Of a stretch of DNA of 64,000 bases, positions 29,701-37,686 are shown piece after piece; positions within the stretch are counted from its first letter, which is position 1, and the number at the start of each line of letters is the position of its first letter. Where the stretch lies: positions 1 through 64,000 of IMG/VR virus record IMGVR_UViG_3300045684_000050; one strand, written 5' to 3'. The position numbers and the translations under genes are program-made. The notes below the pieces were generated by a model, which saw only the letters and a list, made by a program, of their open reading frames with translations, ran no database searches and had not been told where the DNA came from. The DNA is from a virus.

Positions 29701-32171
29701 CACAAGTGAATGTCAGACCCATGCAATATATAAGCAGGTACAGTAGATGCTGATCCTCTTCTGAATGTATTATTCCCTCCTGGATTGATGTCTTTATCGT
29801 AATATTCCAATGAATTAACCCCTAGTTTACCAAATAATGCTGTCTCTCCCTGAATCAAACCTGAATAAGTACCTATCATTAGGTTGTTACCAATGTTTGT
29901 TTTGTTCTGCTCAGTTCTAGGAGCATAGTATATGGTAAAAGGATTGGCCTTGCATAATCTTTTCTTAAATTCATCCGGAAGACTCTCCATTATCTTTTTG
30001 ATAGATAGTCCAGTAAAGATGGCAAAGGTGTCTCCATCAGGAGTATTGATGACATCATACTTATTCTCTACTCCACTCCTTAGAGATACATAATGTGGCT
30101 CTTTCGTTAATGAAGGAACTCTAAACCCTCTGACATTCTTCCCTGCCCACTCTCTATATACTGGAGGACATCCTTCTTCAGCTTTATCAACAATATCAGG
30201 ATATAACTGGTTAGTAAGTCCACAACCAAAGATGCCTTCGCTGTAAGGGATAGGAATAATATTAGAGACACAATCTAAATCTGATCCTAATATGTTTGGA
30301 CTAAAACCATTTGTATCTGTACCTCTAGCCTGTATATCTCCTCTTAATGATTGCCCTGATGGGAATGTCTTGTTCTTATTATCTCTCTTATACTCAGTCT
30401 GCTTGTCGTAGTGATAAGCATTATTTACATACTTCCATTTACCTCCCTGACACTCATAGCATGTCTGGCCGGAACATCGGATCTCTCCTTCTTTACTACA
30501 AGCTATCTGTGTATCTATATATTTTATCTTGTCACTAGGAGTTTTTGTGTCTGCATCGATCTTGGCAAAGTTCTTATTAGCATTGGGTAATGCTTGCTCT
30601 CTGGCACAATCAATAGGACTATGCCAACAATCCATATATAATGATGAATTTGCACCAAAAAAATCAGCTATAGCTATAATAAGATTATCTAAAAAAGATC
30701 TATTACAGTTAGCACAATCCAAATACTCATCTGCGTAATCTAACGCTTCTTCATCACCTGGAGTAAGAAATCCCTGGACATCACCTTCATCTCCTGAAGT
30801 CGTAGGAGGATCAACAATATTGCCAGGATCCGTAGCAGATTCTGTGCTCGTATCTCTAGGATCTATCTTAGGAGTTATGTTATTGTCAAACTCGAACTTC
30901 TCATTGCTATTGCTAAACTGCTCCTGGAATGCCTTGGATAACTCATTGGCATCAGTAATGTATAATTTTGTTCTTTGGGATGTATCTTGATAGGTAGGTA
31001 CTGCACACGTTCCACATTGTTCCCCTATAGGAGCACACTGACCCATATGATTAATGAATTCAAATGCTTTGGTCCGGGTGCCATCATCAAAGTTGAAACC
31101 AATGGCAGGAATATACATCTCATTAGCTTTCAATCCTTTATAATTCTTAGCTTCAGACATAGGTACTGCCCAACGCTTATAAAATACCTCCATCTTATTT
31201 ACATACTGCTGTAAACTCCAATCTCTCTCAGGCTCGACATTGAATAAGACTAATCTACCATCTACCGATTCATGATCTGCACCATTGTAATTGTGCTTGA
31301 TTCTGCTAGTAAGCTCAGTAAGCTTATCATCACCATCAGCAACATAACCCTCAACACCTGTATATGTATATCTTAGATATCCATTTCCGTAGCCTACATT
31401 CTCTATAACCCTGTATGTTTTTTTGGAATCTATTGTCCCGATGATCACTATGTCAGCTAGACTATATTCTTTCGGTAAGTCAGCGATCTCCATGGCTAAT
31501 GCTCCTTTTCCTTCTTCTCCAGGTCTGAAGTCTCCATGAGCAACACTTAGCGGTTGGCTGGTAATTGAATAATTGGTAGGATTACCATCGCTATCCTTTA
31601 CTCTTACAGATACTTTATAACTTCCATTAGCTAACCTGCCCATGCCATCGATGACAACAACTTTAGCTACTGCCACACACTTAGGTCTACATAACTTGGT
31701 ATCTGTGTAATCACAACAGGGATCTGTAATGTTTATAACCCGGTATACATTATCCGTCTGGAAATAAATGTGGATGTTATTGCAGTGAGATACATAGTTG
31801 ACATCTATATCTGTCCACACACAAGGAGAAAAACCTAATGGCATGTCTAACCCTGATGAGCTGTCATCCATTACTTTCATATACTGCTTTCTTTTGTAGT
31901 CTACTACTCCAACTTCTGATTGACCACCATTTAATATGAATGTAATGAAAACATCTTCTTCTTCTAATTCATAACACCCTCTCAAGTCTGCTCCTTCAGG
32001 AAGACATACTGATATCTTATTTGCTGTATCCGAAGAAATATAAGATAAAGCATGATCGGCTTGCTTCTTTGTAGTTCCGTAAGAATTAGTATAAGTATGA
32101 TCAGGCTGTTCTTGTGGTATTCCATCCCTATAAAGATGTGAAAATAAACGAACAATCGACTTTATTGGCAT
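26760..32171 (-). CDS. Very large virion protein, muzzle/stabilisation-like (1803 aa)
   Basis: The N-terminal region has motifs I associate with the large muzzle or stabilisation proteins of crAss-like podoviruses: EDVFITFILNGGQSEVGVVD, then IHIYFQTDNVYRVINI and a GSYKVSVRVKDSDGNPTN segment. Such proteins sit at the tail tip. Unusual features: a Cys-rich stretch at about residues 480-600 (DCANCNRSF, CSGQTCYECQGGKW) and two strongly hydrophobic segments at about residues 1220-1295 (MILNIIWVYGPGFFFIYQGI and a Gly/Ala-rich one). The promoter box TTATCTTTG at 32193 lies 22 bases before the ATG. Family assignment is from memory. Confidence 0.6.
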   Translation of the reverse strand: MPIKSIVRLFSHLYRDGIPQEQPDHTYTNSYGTTKKQADHALSYISSDTANKISVCLPEGADLRGCYELEEEDVFITFILNGGQSEVGVVDYKRKQYMKVMDDSSSGLDMPLGFSPCVWTDIDVNYVSHCNNIHIYFQTDNVYRVINITDPCCDYTDTKLCRPKCVAVAKVVVIDGMGRLANGSYKVSVRVKDSDGNPTNYSITSQPLSVAHGDFRPGEEGKGALAMEIADLPKEYSLADIVIIGTIDSKKTYRVIENVGYGNGYLRYTYTGVEGYVADGDDKLTELTSRIKHNYNGADHESVDGRLVLFNVEPERDWSLQQYVNKMEVFYKRWAVPMSEAKNYKGLKANEMYIPAIGFNFDDGTRTKAFEFINHMGQCAPIGEQCGTCAVPTYQDTSQRTKLYITDANELSKAFQEQFSNSNEKFEFDNNITPKIDPRDTSTESATDPGNIVDPPTTSGDEGDVQGFLTPGDEEALDYADEYLDCANCNRSFLDNLIIAIADFFGANSSLYMDCWHSPIDCAREQALPNANKNFAKIDADTKTPSDKIKYIDTQIACSKEGEIRCSGQTCYECQGGKWKYVNNAYHYDKQTEYKRDNKNKTFPSGQSLRGDIQARGTDTNGFSPNILGSDLDCVSNIIPIPYSEGIFGCGLTNQLYPDIVDKAEEGCPPVYREWAGKNVRGFRVPSLTKEPHYVSLRSGVENKYDVINTPDGDTFAIFTGLSIKKIMESLPDEFKKRLCKANPFTIYYAPRTEQNKTNIGNNLMIGTYSGLIQGETALFGKLGVNSLEYYDKDINPGGNNTFRRGSASTVPAYILHGSDIHLWGKRTDGDYLLIEQETFGCGWRFKQYSEGRPAESPFESKLNLAGTTQSISLNHFQPPIGSDGGPILRCLKAMKYAPADSIVTKDNKFTHTLVNTYRESSMYVEIDGSKIALENGSRPLAGSLNGSDGADDLSFIGDTIDHESLIGDSRAWNVTTMKYLPNQYGSSINRVYIPIGLHGDSTSFDTGEVEGICGDSFTGPFSVKRSAFVSDKVPEEISPSGDFGSVEIEVDIPIIGGVISDLLTSIARSILKVAGFEECGTVPMTGDKDDVRNALGSLRRGMRAITDKDGAGLLPPSEDGIIIKLWFITITLQTPPDAYFPHLLKTLVRTYLQSDANLHYRAAGAIRIGDYKNLDFGTAEVHQDRLKTLKLDSSFPEGTDYELGWLDRIAFFMEEPPRWKMILRMILNIIWVYGPGFFFIYQGIIAIYTGLSKIGSGFFFAGSVGAGLAVGFGIALIAAGIIWIKDWANSDLDNKVIDSILGLEWCRPDRKMPDGPGGDFAMDPGRAKGFEDNHYNYDVSHSDINYEGFIFGMPLNYDTQVCEGRYSSKIIMSDQQVLESHLDSWRNFKPNQLLTIPRDRGQISRLIYMQNVLSVHTTDSIFHVPFKGQRLQLDSTEILLGQANLFGEPVDIYGGAITGYGGNKDPNASKITARGYFYIDRDARRFKMYTGRQDTDITFKGLEDFMDENLRFKILDDVPDFSIVDQKCKDGVYFDIGIDYAKDIIYLYKYDFSCHPGTTYSDGKFMREGSPITLGDPVGFKDESFLVSFSIKNQYYLSFHLYRPDLFLFNRFELFSLSESIIYTHFVQGRFNEYYGQLTPVYVEIPIVDKETYQNWIVRNFMVVGEVLQHNGDVVTELDIPLFEKFSVHNGRQSTGWLDFRDLGIDTDENLLNDINETDEIKFRMSTNRIVVEEFKNQVPDGISPLNKYNSELKIYEAGDLQKEQKGVFNDDYVVIRLLSLKPANVEVIFRRLILSIDTEDM

Positions 32172-32192
32172 GTCTTAATGAATTAGCTATGC

Positions 32193-32201
32193 CAAAGATA
32201 A
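32193..32201 (-). promoter_or_regulatory. TTATCTTTG promoter box before the muzzle-like gene
   Basis: An exact TTATCTTTG on the minus strand, 22 bases before the ATG at 32171, matching the boxes at 12110, 16427, 20400 and 61426. It gives the largest tail gene its own transcript start. Confidence 0.6.
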
Positions 32202-32220
32202 TATATATAGACTTATATTG

Positions 32221-32382
32221 CTAATTTGTATTCTGCAGGTGACAGATCTCGATCATTCCTTTCGCGTCTATGAACTTTGCGTAAGTATGACGTATATTGT
32301 CAATGCTGCAATCATGCTTCTGAGCTACCTTGTGAACGTGCCACTTATCTGATGATTTTATGTCTTTGTTTTCTTTGCTCAT
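32221..32382 (-). CDS. Small hypothetical protein (53 aa)
   Basis: The frame opens at 32412, but this overlaps the 34-residue gene; the ATG at 32382 (MSKENKDIKSSDKWHVHKVA) is preferred. The product (HDCSIDNIRHTYAKF) may be a short HTH-like helix pair, but the evidence is thin. It lies 12 bases after the stop of the upstream gene. Confidence 0.55.
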   Translation of the reverse strand: MSKENKDIKSSDKWHVHKVAQKHDCSIDNIRHTYAKFIDAKGMIEICHLQNTN

Positions 32383-32393
32383 TGTCTTAACGT

Positions 32394-32498
32394 TTAATAT
32401 GTTCTTTTCCAATATTTATGTTTACCCAATTTATCTTGACGATAACAACTTCTTCGATCTAATCTATAACCTACTGTTATTTTATCTCCTAATTTCAT
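32394..32498 (-). CDS. Very small basic protein (34 aa)
   Basis: A 34-codon frame (MKLGDKITVGYRLDRRSCYR at the start). It reads like a truncated beta strand plus basic tail. It sits between a terminator and the 53-residue gene with spacing of 12 bases. Support is weak beyond packing. Confidence 0.4.
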   Translation of the reverse strand: MKLGDKITVGYRLDRRSCYRQDKLGKHKYWKRTY

Positions 32499-32510
32499 AT
32501 TTTTTCTTTT

Positions 32511-32541
32511 AAAAGGAACCCGAGATTTTACCCCGGATTCC
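32511..32541 (-). terminator. Minus-strand terminator
   Basis: Read on the minus strand, GGAATCCGG pairs with CTCGGGTTCC (with a wobble) and is followed by TTTT. It lies 25 bases after the stop of the 114-residue gene and ends the replication unit. Confidence 0.75.
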
Positions 32542-32565
32542 AAATGGCGAACCACATCACAACTA

Positions 32566-32910
32566 TTACATATCTGAAGGAAGAATCACATTAGCCAGTA
32601 ATTTAGCAAAATATGCATCTCCTTGTTCTTCTATTCGAAAATATTCATTATACTCATCCTCAGTTATCTCTTTCCAATCTACACTCCGGATTCGATAATG
32701 TAACGTCTCTGGCTTCAAAGCATGAGATCCAGGATCTATCTTTACATAATCAGAAAAATTAAATCTTAGCTTCATGGGATTTCCAGAATAATTGAAAACC
32801 TTTCTCTCTTTTATGAAATCTATGTGATGGCCACTAGGAGTTCCATTTACATCATAGCTAGACATCTCAATCTTCCATTCTTGTTCGATATTTAAAATGT
32901 AGTAATTCAT
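32566..32910 (-). CDS. Hypothetical protein (114 aa)
   Basis: A beta-rich 114-residue protein of unknown function (LNIEQEWKIEMSSYDVNGTP near the start). No signal peptide. It is the last gene of the replication-linked unit and follows the coiled-coil gene by seven bases. Confidence 0.65.
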   Translation of the reverse strand: MNYYILNIEQEWKIEMSSYDVNGTPSGHHIDFIKERKVFNYSGNPMKLRFNFSDYVKIDPGSHALKPETLHYRIRSVDWKEITEDEYNEYFRIEEQGDAYFAKLLANVILPSDM

Positions 32911-32917
32911 GATATTA

Positions 32918-33130
32918 TTATTTATAATTTTCTAATCTTTTTTCCATATTCTTCCTATCCGTCCGTAACTTTTTTAAATCTTCTCTCAGATGAAGGATAT
33001 AGTCAGCCTCGTTTGCAGTTATCTTTGACTTCATAGTGAGCTCTTGTATCCTACTATTAAACGTTTCAATCTGAGAATTTATAGCGGCTAATCTCCTTTC
33101 CGAATATCTCTTAAATGTAACGTATCCCAT
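32918..33130 (-). CDS. Small coiled-coil protein (70 aa)
   Basis: A helical, highly charged 70-residue protein (AAINSQIETFNSRIQELTMK, HLREDLKKLRTDRKNMEKRL) with regular heptads predicting a coiled coil. No function is known. It sits between two small genes behind the helicase. Confidence 0.65.
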   Translation of the reverse strand: MGYVTFKRYSERRLAAINSQIETFNSRIQELTMKSKITANEADYILHLREDLKKLRTDRKNMEKRLENYK

Positions 33131-33139
33131 ATCAATATA

Positions 33140-33313
33140 CTATTTAACTTTTACTTGAATATCTTTCACATAACCTTTAGGCAAATCAAATATGCCTTCA
33201 CTATGCCAAATAGCATATTCGTGATTATTTCCTTTGGTGATAGTAATCGTCTCATTTTTATTTATGACGTAATCACCTAATGGTATTTTAACTTTTGCTT
33301 TTGCTTCTGCCAT
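33140..33313 (-). CDS. Small beta-rich hypothetical protein (57 aa)
   Basis: A 57-codon frame from ATG 33313 to TAG 33140-33142. It opens MAEAKAKVKIPLGDYVINKN and looks like a single beta barrel. It starts seven bases after the helicase stop and ends nine bases before the coiled-coil gene, so it belongs to the operon. No family is recognised. Confidence 0.6.
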   Translation of the reverse strand: MAEAKAKVKIPLGDYVINKNETITITKGNNHEYAIWHSEGIFDLPKGYVKDIQVKVK

Positions 33314-33320
33314 CCACATA

Positions 33321-34778
33321 TCAAAATGCTACTTTTTGTCTAATGATTTCATTTGCTTTATCTAAAAATTGGGACATCTCATATCCTACCATATTTGCAT
33401 CAAACTTGTTAACACAGTACTGAAGATATTCTGTAGGTATCTCAGTCATCTCAGAGCCTACATGCATCCCAAAATGTACATACCGGTATTCTCCATACTT
33501 CTTATTCAACTCTAACGCTGCTTCCTTCTTACTTTTCTTGTGAAACCTCATCGTAATCATCTCCTTAGTAGTACGTACTCCTCCCATCGGAATATTGCTA
33601 AGTAATACATCTTTGGAAAACACCCCCCAACCATGGCCTGGGAAGTCCTCTATAGTTATATTTTCAAGGTATCCAAATCTCCTAATATTACCACAGAAGT
33701 CTATAGCAAATCCATTCCTCTTATTCATTGAAGGTCTTGTAAGTCTCCCAAGCATCTGATAATATAATGCAAAACTATTCGTTGGCCTACCCATCATTAC
33801 GCAATCTAAATCAGGATGATCAAATCCATAACTGAAGATAGAGTGATTGAAAACTATTTGTATATCACCATGTTTGAAGTTCTCTACTATCTCAGCTCTT
33901 TTCTTAGCAGGTGTGCTTCCACTTATAGCTACAGAATTCTTAAATACTTTTGACATACTATTAGCAGTAGCAACACTATCAACAAATACTAATATGTTCT
34001 TCCTCGATGGCATTAACCTTTTCACATTAGCTATTATTCGTTCATTTACTTTGTTGTCAGCAATAGCTATCTTAATAGATGCATCTGTAAATTCAGATCC
34101 AGTTGAGTTTAATCTCAACGATTGATCATTAAAGTCGTAACCTTCATACTTCATAGCAGCCCAATGATCATGCATTATCTCTTGAATTTGTATGACCCTT
34201 ATTACATGATTAAAGAATCCCGGTTCCATGCGTGTCAAGAAGTTTAACCTTGCACCATCAGCCCCATTAAATAGCCTCACAGGAGTAGCTGTAAATCCTA
34301 TACTAACTTTAGGCTGTAAATCATCCATAAACCTAGTAAACATAGATCCAGGCTCAGGACTATATGATGTGTGGCATTCATCCAATAACACATGCTTTAC
34401 ACCTAAATCCTTAAACATCTTACCCTTATTTTTAATGCTTCCTAGCGTAGCAAATGTTATCCTTGATGCTTTCTTTTTATTTAGAGAGGAACTATAAATA
34501 GATCCTTGACCTCCGAAGCTAAGAAACTTCTCAAAGTTTTGCTTCAATAACTCAACTCTAGGCTGCAAGACTAGTATGGGTTCATCTATTATTTTTGCTG
34601 CACTACCTAATAACAAAGATTTTCCTCCCGCTGTAGGAACCACAATAATGCCTTTGGCATGTTTAGTTCGCTTCTCCTTATTGATAGCAAGATAGTCCTT
34701 TATCTTATCCTCACAGTCTTGCTGATAAGGCCTTAACTTAAACTCTGGTAGTGGGTTAAATAAGTTATGCTTTGTCAT
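33321..34778 (-). CDS. Superfamily 2 DNA helicase
   Basis: All main SF2 motifs are visible: motif I VVPTAGGKSLLLG (about residues 45-57), Ia-like VLQPRVELL, II LLDECHT (DECH, about 131-137), III SIGFTATPVRLF, and in the C-terminal RecA domain NILVFVDSVATANS, VFNHSIFSYGFDHPDL and a motif VI YYQMLGRLTRP. At 485 residues this is a compact UvsW/RecG-like phage helicase that unwinds or remodels branched DNA. It lies 14 bases downstream of the DNA polymerase gene in the replication module. Confidence 0.9.
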   Translation of the reverse strand: MTKHNLFNPLPEFKLRPYQQDCEDKIKDYLAINKEKRTKHAKGIIVVPTAGGKSLLLGSAAKIIDEPILVLQPRVELLKQNFEKFLSFGGQGSIYSSSLNKKKASRITFATLGSIKNKGKMFKDLGVKHVLLDECHTSYSPEPGSMFTRFMDDLQPKVSIGFTATPVRLFNGADGARLNFLTRMEPGFFNHVIRVIQIQEIMHDHWAAMKYEGYDFNDQSLRLNSTGSEFTDASIKIAIADNKVNERIIANVKRLMPSRKNILVFVDSVATANSMSKVFKNSVAISGSTPAKKRAEIVENFKHGDIQIVFNHSIFSYGFDHPDLDCVMMGRPTNSFALYYQMLGRLTRPSMNKRNGFAIDFCGNIRRFGYLENITIEDFPGHGWGVFSKDVLLSNIPMGGVRTTKEMITMRFHKKSKKEAALELNKKYGEYRYVHFGMHVGSEMTEIPTEYLQYCVNKFDANMVGYEMSQFLDKANEIIRQKVAF

Positions 34779-34792
34779 TGTATTCTTTGATT

Positions 34793-36307
34793 TTAGATAT
34801 TTTTAACACTTACAGATATATGCTCTCCCAATACAGCATAATGTGCTGCCTTCATCGCATCTACTACACATTGAGTTGCTACTTCATCCAGATCTACTGT
34901 CAATATCTCATCATGCCTTAAACACTTAATAGCATTTAAGGGGAAAGTCCGATCCTTCCCTAAATTAATAACCGCTAACTTTAAAATAACTGAAGCTGTC
35001 CGCTGTACATTGAGACCTATTACTTTCCTGGACAAAATCTTATGCTTATCCATCGCTTCCATAATAACACCCCTCTCCTCTGTATCTCTTTCATGCTTAG
35101 GTATCTTCCAGAAATTATTAGCTTTAGATCTTATTCTTTGATAACCGTCTAACAATTCATCTTTCATGTATTGACCAAGATATCTGCATGTCCAATAATA
35201 ACCCTCTTTGATAGCTACATTGATAAGCTCATTTCTATTCTTAGTAAACTCACAAAGATCATCGATATTTTTATATAAATTATATAGAGACAATGGACTT
35301 ACTTTTATTTTAAATGCTAAACCATCGATTCCCATTCCATTCATCATAGATAATACAGTAATCTTCATCTTATCTCGTTTCGCCTTATGCTTCTCATTCA
35401 TCTCCCCGGGTTGATACTTAACCTTAGACACATAACAATACAAAAATTCATAAAAATCACTATATTCTGACTCTCTAAACACATAAAATATTGGGGGCTT
35501 GAAAATATGCATGTAAATCATTATCTCCTGACTTACATAATCAAAAGACATTATGTTACCATCATAATAGTCAGAACTTAAAGCCTGAATATTAGGTGCA
35601 TAAGTATGAACCCTTCCAGTAATCGAACTATAAGGTTTATGATTAATAGGAATATAGTCACCTATATATGGCTGTATCATTATCCTGTCTGATCGCAACA
35701 AAGAGAATAAAACATATTTGTCAATAGCTTCATCCTTAAATGATCTCAAATTATTAAAAGATAAATCTTCCTGGCCGCTATCAATATCGAAGTAGTTATA
35801 CTTCTTCTTATCAAGATACTTTGTTAATGAAGTCTTTGAAGGAAATGGATTTTTTAACTCTACCATTTTCTTCTCCAACTCAACATACTTCTTTTTTATT
35901 AATTCAGTATTTACAGGAAACTCATGAGCATTTATCCTGTTAAGATAAGAGTGAAATAATGACTCCATATTAATTACCGTCTCAAGCTTCATCGATTTTA
36001 TTATCTTAATCTGTTTATAAAAAACTTCATAAATATGTTTTGGATAGTTTTCCGGCTTATATTTAGGACCAATAGTCTTGTGTAAATATTTCTGAAATAA
36101 AGACCTTAATGTATTACTTTTATGGTAAAATATCACTTTCTCTAATGTCTGTATATCAAGTATTCTAGCATTTACAACCAACTGACAATCATAGCCTATA
36201 ACTGACTTTACACCTTCAGGAATAAATAATTTTTCATCTTTATAGCTATTAGTGCCATCATAATAATAGTACTTAGACTCGAAATAATATATTGCTATTG
36301 AAACCAC
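34793..36307 (-). CDS. Family A DNA polymerase (polymerase domain only, divergent)
   Basis: The C-terminal 320 residues show polymerase A motifs: APNIQALSSDYYDGNIMSFDYVSQEIM (motif A with an extra residue within the DYSQIE signature; catalytic Asp is present), RDKMKITVLSMMNGMG (motif B, O-helix) and KCLRHDEILTVD (motif C, HDE). It would replicate phage DNA. The 504-residue protein lacks the 3 prime-5 prime exonuclease and 5 prime nuclease domains of Pol I. The start is a GTG at 36307; no ATG is found before residue 100, so it is uncertain. It is downstream of the primase block and next to the candidate small RNA. Confidence 0.85.
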   Translation of the reverse strand: MVSIAIYYFESKYYYYDGTNSYKDEKLFIPEGVKSVIGYDCQLVVNARILDIQTLEKVIFYHKSNTLRSLFQKYLHKTIGPKYKPENYPKHIYEVFYKQIKIIKSMKLETVINMESLFHSYLNRINAHEFPVNTELIKKKYVELEKKMVELKNPFPSKTSLTKYLDKKKYNYFDIDSGQEDLSFNNLRSFKDEAIDKYVLFSLLRSDRIMIQPYIGDYIPINHKPYSSITGRVHTYAPNIQALSSDYYDGNIMSFDYVSQEIMIYMHIFKPPIFYVFRESEYSDFYEFLYCYVSKVKYQPGEMNEKHKAKRDKMKITVLSMMNGMGIDGLAFKIKVSPLSLYNLYKNIDDLCEFTKNRNELINVAIKEGYYWTCRYLGQYMKDELLDGYQRIRSKANNFWKIPKHERDTEERGVIMEAMDKHKILSRKVIGLNVQRTASVILKLAVINLGKDRTFPLNAIKCLRHDEILTVDLDEVATQCVVDAMKAAHYAVLGEHISVSVKNI

Positions 36308-36319
36308 GTATATAAAAAG

Positions 36320-36351
36320 TTTGTAATATCAAAATTATTTAACTATTTTTG
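36320..36351 (+). promoter_or_regulatory. Plus-strand promoter with -33 and -7 boxes
   Basis: TTTG (36320-36323), a 20-base spacer and TATTTTTG (36344-36351) match the full Bacteroidota promoter pattern. It points away from all neighbouring genes and towards a terminator 40 bases downstream. Confidence 0.6.
36330..36337 (-). promoter_or_regulatory. TAATTTTG promoter-like box before the polymerase gene
   Basis: On the minus strand TAATTTTG matches TAnnTTTG and lies 23 bases before the GTG at 36307. It overlaps the -33 to -7 spacer of the opposite plus-strand promoter, so the two may compete. Confidence 0.4.
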
Positions 36352-36357
36352 AACCAG

Positions 36358-36421
36358 TTTATAACACAAGGACACTGCCAAATTCCTGGAGGTCTATGAT
36401 TAAGTTCGTAGACCTTTTTTT
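36358..36421 (+). ncRNA. Candidate small RNA opposite the replication unit
   Basis: Between a full plus-strand promoter and a strong terminator (GGTCTATGA pairing with TCGTAGACC, followed by seven T) lie about 60 bases with no open frame. All flanking genes for kilobases are on the other strand. The transcript would be about 60-65 bases, starting near 36358, and lies between the genes for the polymerase and the 102-residue protein. A regulatory or antisense role is possible; there is no homologue I recognise. Confidence 0.5.
36391..36421 (+). terminator. Plus-strand terminator inside a minus-strand block
   Basis: A nine-pair stem with a six-base loop and a seven-T tract. It is oriented for plus-strand transcription and so does not serve the adjacent genes. 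Confidence 0.8.
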
Positions 36422-36439
36422 AGATAACTTTTTGTGCTT

Positions 36440-36748
36440 TTATACTGCTCCATCCCTTAGCTGTTTAGATATAACATCATTGATTAATATCCTGGCTTGT
36501 TCTTTTATGTAATTTGGCTTATTCCAACCAGTACTCCCAGTTAACTCACGATACACAAGTCTCTCTATTTCTTTTTTCATTATTGACTCAGTATTTTCAG
36601 TGTTAATGTTTTTTATTCGATCAGACAATGCTTCCATCACAAGCCCTCTAATTTCTTTCCTAGCTATGGACATTATTTGCCCTTTTATCATGTCCTTGAT
36701 ATAGTCCCTTAGCTCTTTATCTTCTTTGATGTTTAATGTTAATTTCAT
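36440..36748 (-). CDS. Hypothetical helical protein (102 aa)
   Basis: A charged, helical 102-residue protein (KELRDYIKDMIKGQIMSIAR, EIERLVYRELTGSTGWNKP). No domain is recognised. It lies 14 bases downstream of the primase stop and thus belongs to the replication operon. Confidence 0.65.
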   Translation of the reverse strand: MKLTLNIKEDKELRDYIKDMIKGQIMSIARKEIRGLVMEALSDRIKNINTENTESIMKKEIERLVYRELTGSTGWNKPNYIKEQARILINDVISKQLRDGAV

Positions 36749-36762
36749 AATCCTTTTTTTTG

Positions 36763-37686
36763 TTAGATAACTTTTCTTATTGCATCGTTTATGTAGAATT
36801 GGGTGTCAGTCTTTATGATGATATCTGAAGGATCTTTTGCTATGTCACAATGGATAACTTTATCTGTCTTTAGCAACCTGGAGACTACAGTATTATAAAC
36901 CCATCCTGCCGAATCATTATCCCCCCACACTAACCTTATTGGAAATCGTTCTATTAGCTCTGGTGCCATCTTCTCTAATAAGCTGAACATTCCTTCACCT
37001 GAAGTACAGAACGCTTTATACTCATAAGAACAAGCTTCCACACTTACAATATCCTTCATACTTGTAACTGCTATTAGAATATTCCCATTTCTAGGAAGTG
37101 TATCATAGCCTTCTAACTGCCTCATATTTTCATGCCAGAACTTATGAGGTCGATCACCATAAAAATTAAAAGGAGCATAGCCTTTCTTTCCTCCACCTGC
37201 AGGCCAAAAGAAACCAAAATTATCAACACTTGATGTGAAATAGTTTTTAGATAATTTATTAACACTTACTAGTCCTTGGTATTTGTGCCTGTGAAGTAAT
37301 TCCCGAGGAACAAATAAAGACTTAAAATAGTCATAGTGCTCTAACTGTAAAGGCTTCGTTTTAAATGTCAAGGGAATAGAAACATTAGACATTCTCTGCA
37401 TATAACTCCTGGAGTTACTTATCTGTCCATAATTACCGGACTTTATAACTTCCAATGCTTCTTCCCTTGAGCTAACGCCTATCTCCATTTCTGCTACAAA
37501 TCCTATCACATCACTGCCAAAATTTCCTGCATAGCCAAAATCCTTCCAGTATATCCTCTGATTATACATCTTGGTTGAAAAAGAAGGATTATCATCAGAC
37601 CTTCCAGGCAGTGGAGACTTTATTTTCTTACCAATCTGATAATGACTCCCTATATAATGACGATATATAGAAAGCTCGTCAAACAT
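36763..37686 (-). CDS. Toprim-type DNA primase
   Basis: The N-terminal 90 residues resemble a primase zinc-finger/CHC2 region without the Cys-His residues (KIKSPLPGRSDDNPSFSTK, DVIGFVAEM). The Toprim fold is marked by ILIAVTSMKDIVSVEACSY (about residues 205-223) and RLVWGDNDSAGWVYN (about 250-264), which provides the DxD metal ligands, and a closing AKDPSDII. The usual catalytic Glu in the first Toprim motif is replaced by Thr-Ser (TSMKD). The protein would synthesise RNA primers for the phage fork. It shares a base with the upstream gene (TAATG). Confidence 0.75.
   Translation of the reverse strand: MFDELSIYRHYIGSHYQIGKKIKSPLPGRSDDNPSFSTKMYNQRIYWKDFGYAGNFGSDVIGFVAEMEIGVSSREEALEVIKSGNYGQISNSRSYMQRMSNVSIPLTFKTKPLQLEHYDYFKSLFVPRELLHRHKYQGLVSVNKLSKNYFTSSVDNFGFFWPAGGGKKGYAPFNFYGDRPHKFWHENMRQLEGYDTLPRNGNILIAVTSMKDIVSVEACSYEYKAFCTSGEGMFSLLEKMAPELIERFPIRLVWGDNDSAGWVYNTVVSRLLKTDKVIHCDIAKDPSDIIIKTDTQFYINDAIRKVI

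Noticed and set aside
16614-32171. Integron integrase or phage tyrosine/serine recombinase near the cassette array
   Set aside because: No translated frame shows the R..HxxR..Y pattern or a serine recombinase layout; the array appears to lack its own integrase in this window.
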